From Candidatus Brevibacterium intestinigallinarum (GTDB lineage Bacteria > Actinomycetota > Actinomycetes > Actinomycetales > Brevibacteriaceae), in contig DWZY01000182.1 in assembly GCA_019117325.1 (NCBI GenBank), positions 1-14,352 of the forward strand: a stretch of 14,352 nucleotides of DNA. Direction: 5' to 3'. A program made the position numbers and the translations under genes. This document shows, piece after piece, positions 13,421 to 14,352 of this stretch. Position 1 is the stretch's first letter, and each line of letters starts with the position of its first letter. The notes below the pieces were generated by a model that was not told where the DNA came from, searched no databases, and saw only the letters and a program-made list of their open reading frames with translations.

Positions 13421-14083
13421 TCACTCCTCCTCGGCGTCGCCCTCGGACGCAGCGGCCTCATCGGCCGGCGCGGCACCGGCCGAGGCTGCCACCTCCTCGT
13501 CGACCGCGTCGGACTCGAGCTCCGCCTCGAGCTGCTCCTCGGAGAGCTGCGCGGAGACGTTGACGATGAGCAGCTCGCCGTCGGAGACCAGCTCGACGCC
13601 CTCGGGCAGCGTCACGTCAGCGGCGTAGAGGTGCTCGCCGACCTCGCGGCCCTCGATGCTGACCTCGATGGAGTCGGGCAGCTTCGTCGCGTCAGCGGAG
13701 ATGAGCAGCGACTGGTTGTCGACGGACACGAGCGTGCCGGGTGCGGCCTCGCCCTCGACGACGACGGGGACCTCGACCTCGACCTTCTCGCCGCGCTTGA
13801 CGAGCAGCAGGTCCAGGTGCTCGATGACACGGGTGACCGGGTTGATCTGGACGTCCTTGGCGAGCGACAGCTCGCTCTTGCCGGACTCCGGGTTCGTGAG
13901 CTTCAGCAGCGCGTTGGGCGTGCGCAGCGCCAGCATCGTGGGGTGCGCGTCCAGCAGCAGGTGGACGGGCTCCATGCCGTGGCCGTAGAGGACCGCGGGG
14001 ACCTTGCCCTCGCGGCGGAAGCGGCGGGATGCGCCCTTGCCGAACTCTTCGCGGCGGGTGACATCAAGAGTGGCGTCAGCCAT
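13421..14083 (-). CDS. rplY: Ribosomal protein bL25, CTC/TL5 long form
   Basis: 220 aa. This is the long (general stress protein CTC) form of bL25, which binds 5S rRNA in the large subunit. The N-terminal 5S-binding domain (1-92) carries REEFGKGASRRFRREGKVP (11-29), AVLYGHG (30-36) and INPVTRVIEHLDLLLV (80-95). The C-terminal TL5 domain covers about 97-182, with GEKVEVEVPVVVEGEA (98-113). A strongly acidic Ala/Glu tail (182-220), as found in many actinobacteria, ends in EGDAEEE. The ATG at 14083 has a GAAGGAG site seven bases upstream and starts at the conserved domain. A longer upstream frame adds unconserved residues and is rejected. In many actinobacteria rplY precedes pth and follows prs/glmU; the window ends before any such upstream gene. 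Confidence 0.95.
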   Translation of the reverse strand: MADATLDVTRREEFGKGASRRFRREGKVPAVLYGHGMEPVHLLLDAHPTMLALRTPNALLKLTNPESGKSELSLAKDVQINPVTRVIEHLDLLLVKRGEKVEVEVPVVVEGEAAPGTLVSVDNQSLLISADATKLPDSIEVSIEGREVGEHLYAADVTLPEGVELVSDGELLIVNVSAQLSEEQLEAELESDAVDEEVAASAGAAPADEAAASEGDAEEE

Positions 14084-14090
14084 GGTGGTG

Positions 14091-14097
14091 CTCCTTC
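14091..14097 (-). promoter_or_regulatory. Ribosome binding site of rplY
   Basis: GAAGGAG on the minus strand ends seven bases before the ATG at 14083. The stop codon of a small upstream reading frame (14098-14133) abuts it directly. Confidence 0.8.
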
Positions 14098-14133
14098 TCA
14101 AGCGGTGGGCCTCGTGCGGACGAGGAGCCCCAT
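14098..14133 (-). other. Possible 11-codon leader reading frame upstream of rplY
   Basis: An ATG at 14133 opens MGLLVRTRPTA and stops immediately before the rplY ribosome site. It runs through a hairpin (14107-14130: six paired bases CCTCGT/ACGAGG with a GCGG loop, plus GGG/CCC across a 2-base bulge). No clear ribosome site precedes it, so translation is doubtful. The frame stays open further upstream, which is unremarkable at this GC content. Confidence 0.2.
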
Positions 14134-14190
14134 CGGCTCGGAGCACGCACCCGGAGGGCTGCTCGAGAAGCTGAGGACCGCGTCGATCAC

Positions 14191-14209
14191 GGAGGCCGTC
14201 GGGGCCTCC
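14191..14209 (-). other. Hairpin in the rplY leader region
   Basis: Perfect 7-bp arms GGAGGCC and GGCCTCC enclose a 5-base loop, about 110 bases before rplY. It could belong to a structured rplY leader, or be the terminator of an upstream gene outside the window. Confidence 0.4.
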
Positions 14210-14229
14210 CTCGCCGAGGTGACCCGACC

Positions 14230-14258
14230 ATGGTACGCGCTCGCGCCCCGTGGTCCAA
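14230..14258 (-). promoter_or_regulatory. Possible rplY promoter
   Basis: On the minus strand TTGGAC (14253-14258) and TACCAT (14230-14235) are 17 bases apart, a plausible -35/-10 pair. Transcription would begin near 14223, giving a leader of about 140 bases that contains two hairpins. The -35 lies inside the first copy of a 19-bp tandem repeat. Confidence 0.4.
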
Positions 14259-14288
14259 GCCGGACCGCGTGGTCCAAGCCGGACCGCG
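14251..14288. repeat. Perfect 19-bp tandem direct repeat (two copies)
   Basis: TGGTCCAAGCCGGACCGCG occurs twice head to tail (14251-14269 and 14270-14288). A degenerate relative, GGTCCCAGCCGCACCGC, follows near 14305-14321, and CCCGAGGCCG recurs on either side of it (about 14289 and 14323). The array may continue beyond the window. Apart from the possible promoter, hairpins and this repeat, the 14084-14352 stretch holds no convincing gene. Confidence 0.85.
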
Positions 14289-14352
14289 CCCGAGGCCGCA
14301 CCGCGGTCCCAGCCGCACCGCACCCGAGGCCGGGGCCGGCTCGACTGCCCCG

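Noticed and set aside
14098..14301. A 67-codon minus-strand open frame as a real small gene
   Set aside because: It crosses the proposed rplY promoter and both hairpins, lacks a ribosome site, and frames of this length are expected by chance at this GC content. Only its last 11 codons are noted as a possible leader frame.
14251..14352. CRISPR array or mobile-element end
   Set aside because: The repeats are immediate tandem copies without spacers, and no transposase, integrase or cas gene is nearby.

Overview
The window is very GC-rich (about 70% by eye), with GTG starts, AAGGAG-type ribosome sites, GC-rich hairpin terminators without U tracts, and a gene order typical of Actinobacteria. The order mfd, mazG, (insert), eno, ftsB/divIC-like, DUF501, ppx/gppA, with pth and rplY nearby, matches the Mycobacterium tuberculosis Rv1014c-Rv1026 neighbourhood as I recall it. 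The S8 protease and NDH-2 at the far end suggest an Actinomycetales or Micrococcales-type relative, possibly Actinomycetaceae. Nothing in the sequence fixes the genus.

Layout from the right, as transcribed on the minus strand: a 269-base gene-free stretch with a 19-bp tandem repeat, a candidate promoter and a structured leader; rplY (L25/CTC); a strong hairpin; pth. A small plus-strand island follows, with an unknown 4-TM protein and a rhomboid protease whose stop overlaps that of pth. Divergent from the island, the minus strand resumes with mfd, mazG and a MptpB-like phosphatase, then eno, then a tightly coupled run ftsB-like, DUF501, ppx/gppA and an S8 membrane protease. NDH-2 comes last, with its own promoter and terminator.

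Functions: translation and ribosome upkeep (rplY, pth), transcription-coupled repair (mfd), nucleotide sanitation (mazG), glycolysis (eno), division (ftsB-like), polyphosphate or (p)ppGpp turnover (ppx/gppA), envelope proteolysis (S8 protease, rhomboid) and respiratory NADH oxidation (NDH-2). The clearest regulatory signal is a near-consensus Rex (NADH/NAD+ sensor) operator in the NDH-2 promoter, which would tie NADH oxidation to redox state. A TAGACT -10 box seven bases before an in-frame GTG suggests mfd is translated from a leaderless mRNA.

This is mostly a conserved housekeeping region. I found no CRISPR array, insertion sequence, prophage, tRNA or rRNA, and no convincing new multi-gene system. 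The least explained items are DUF501, the 4-TM/rhomboid pair, the S8 protease without visible ESX genes, and the repeats and leader upstream of rplY.
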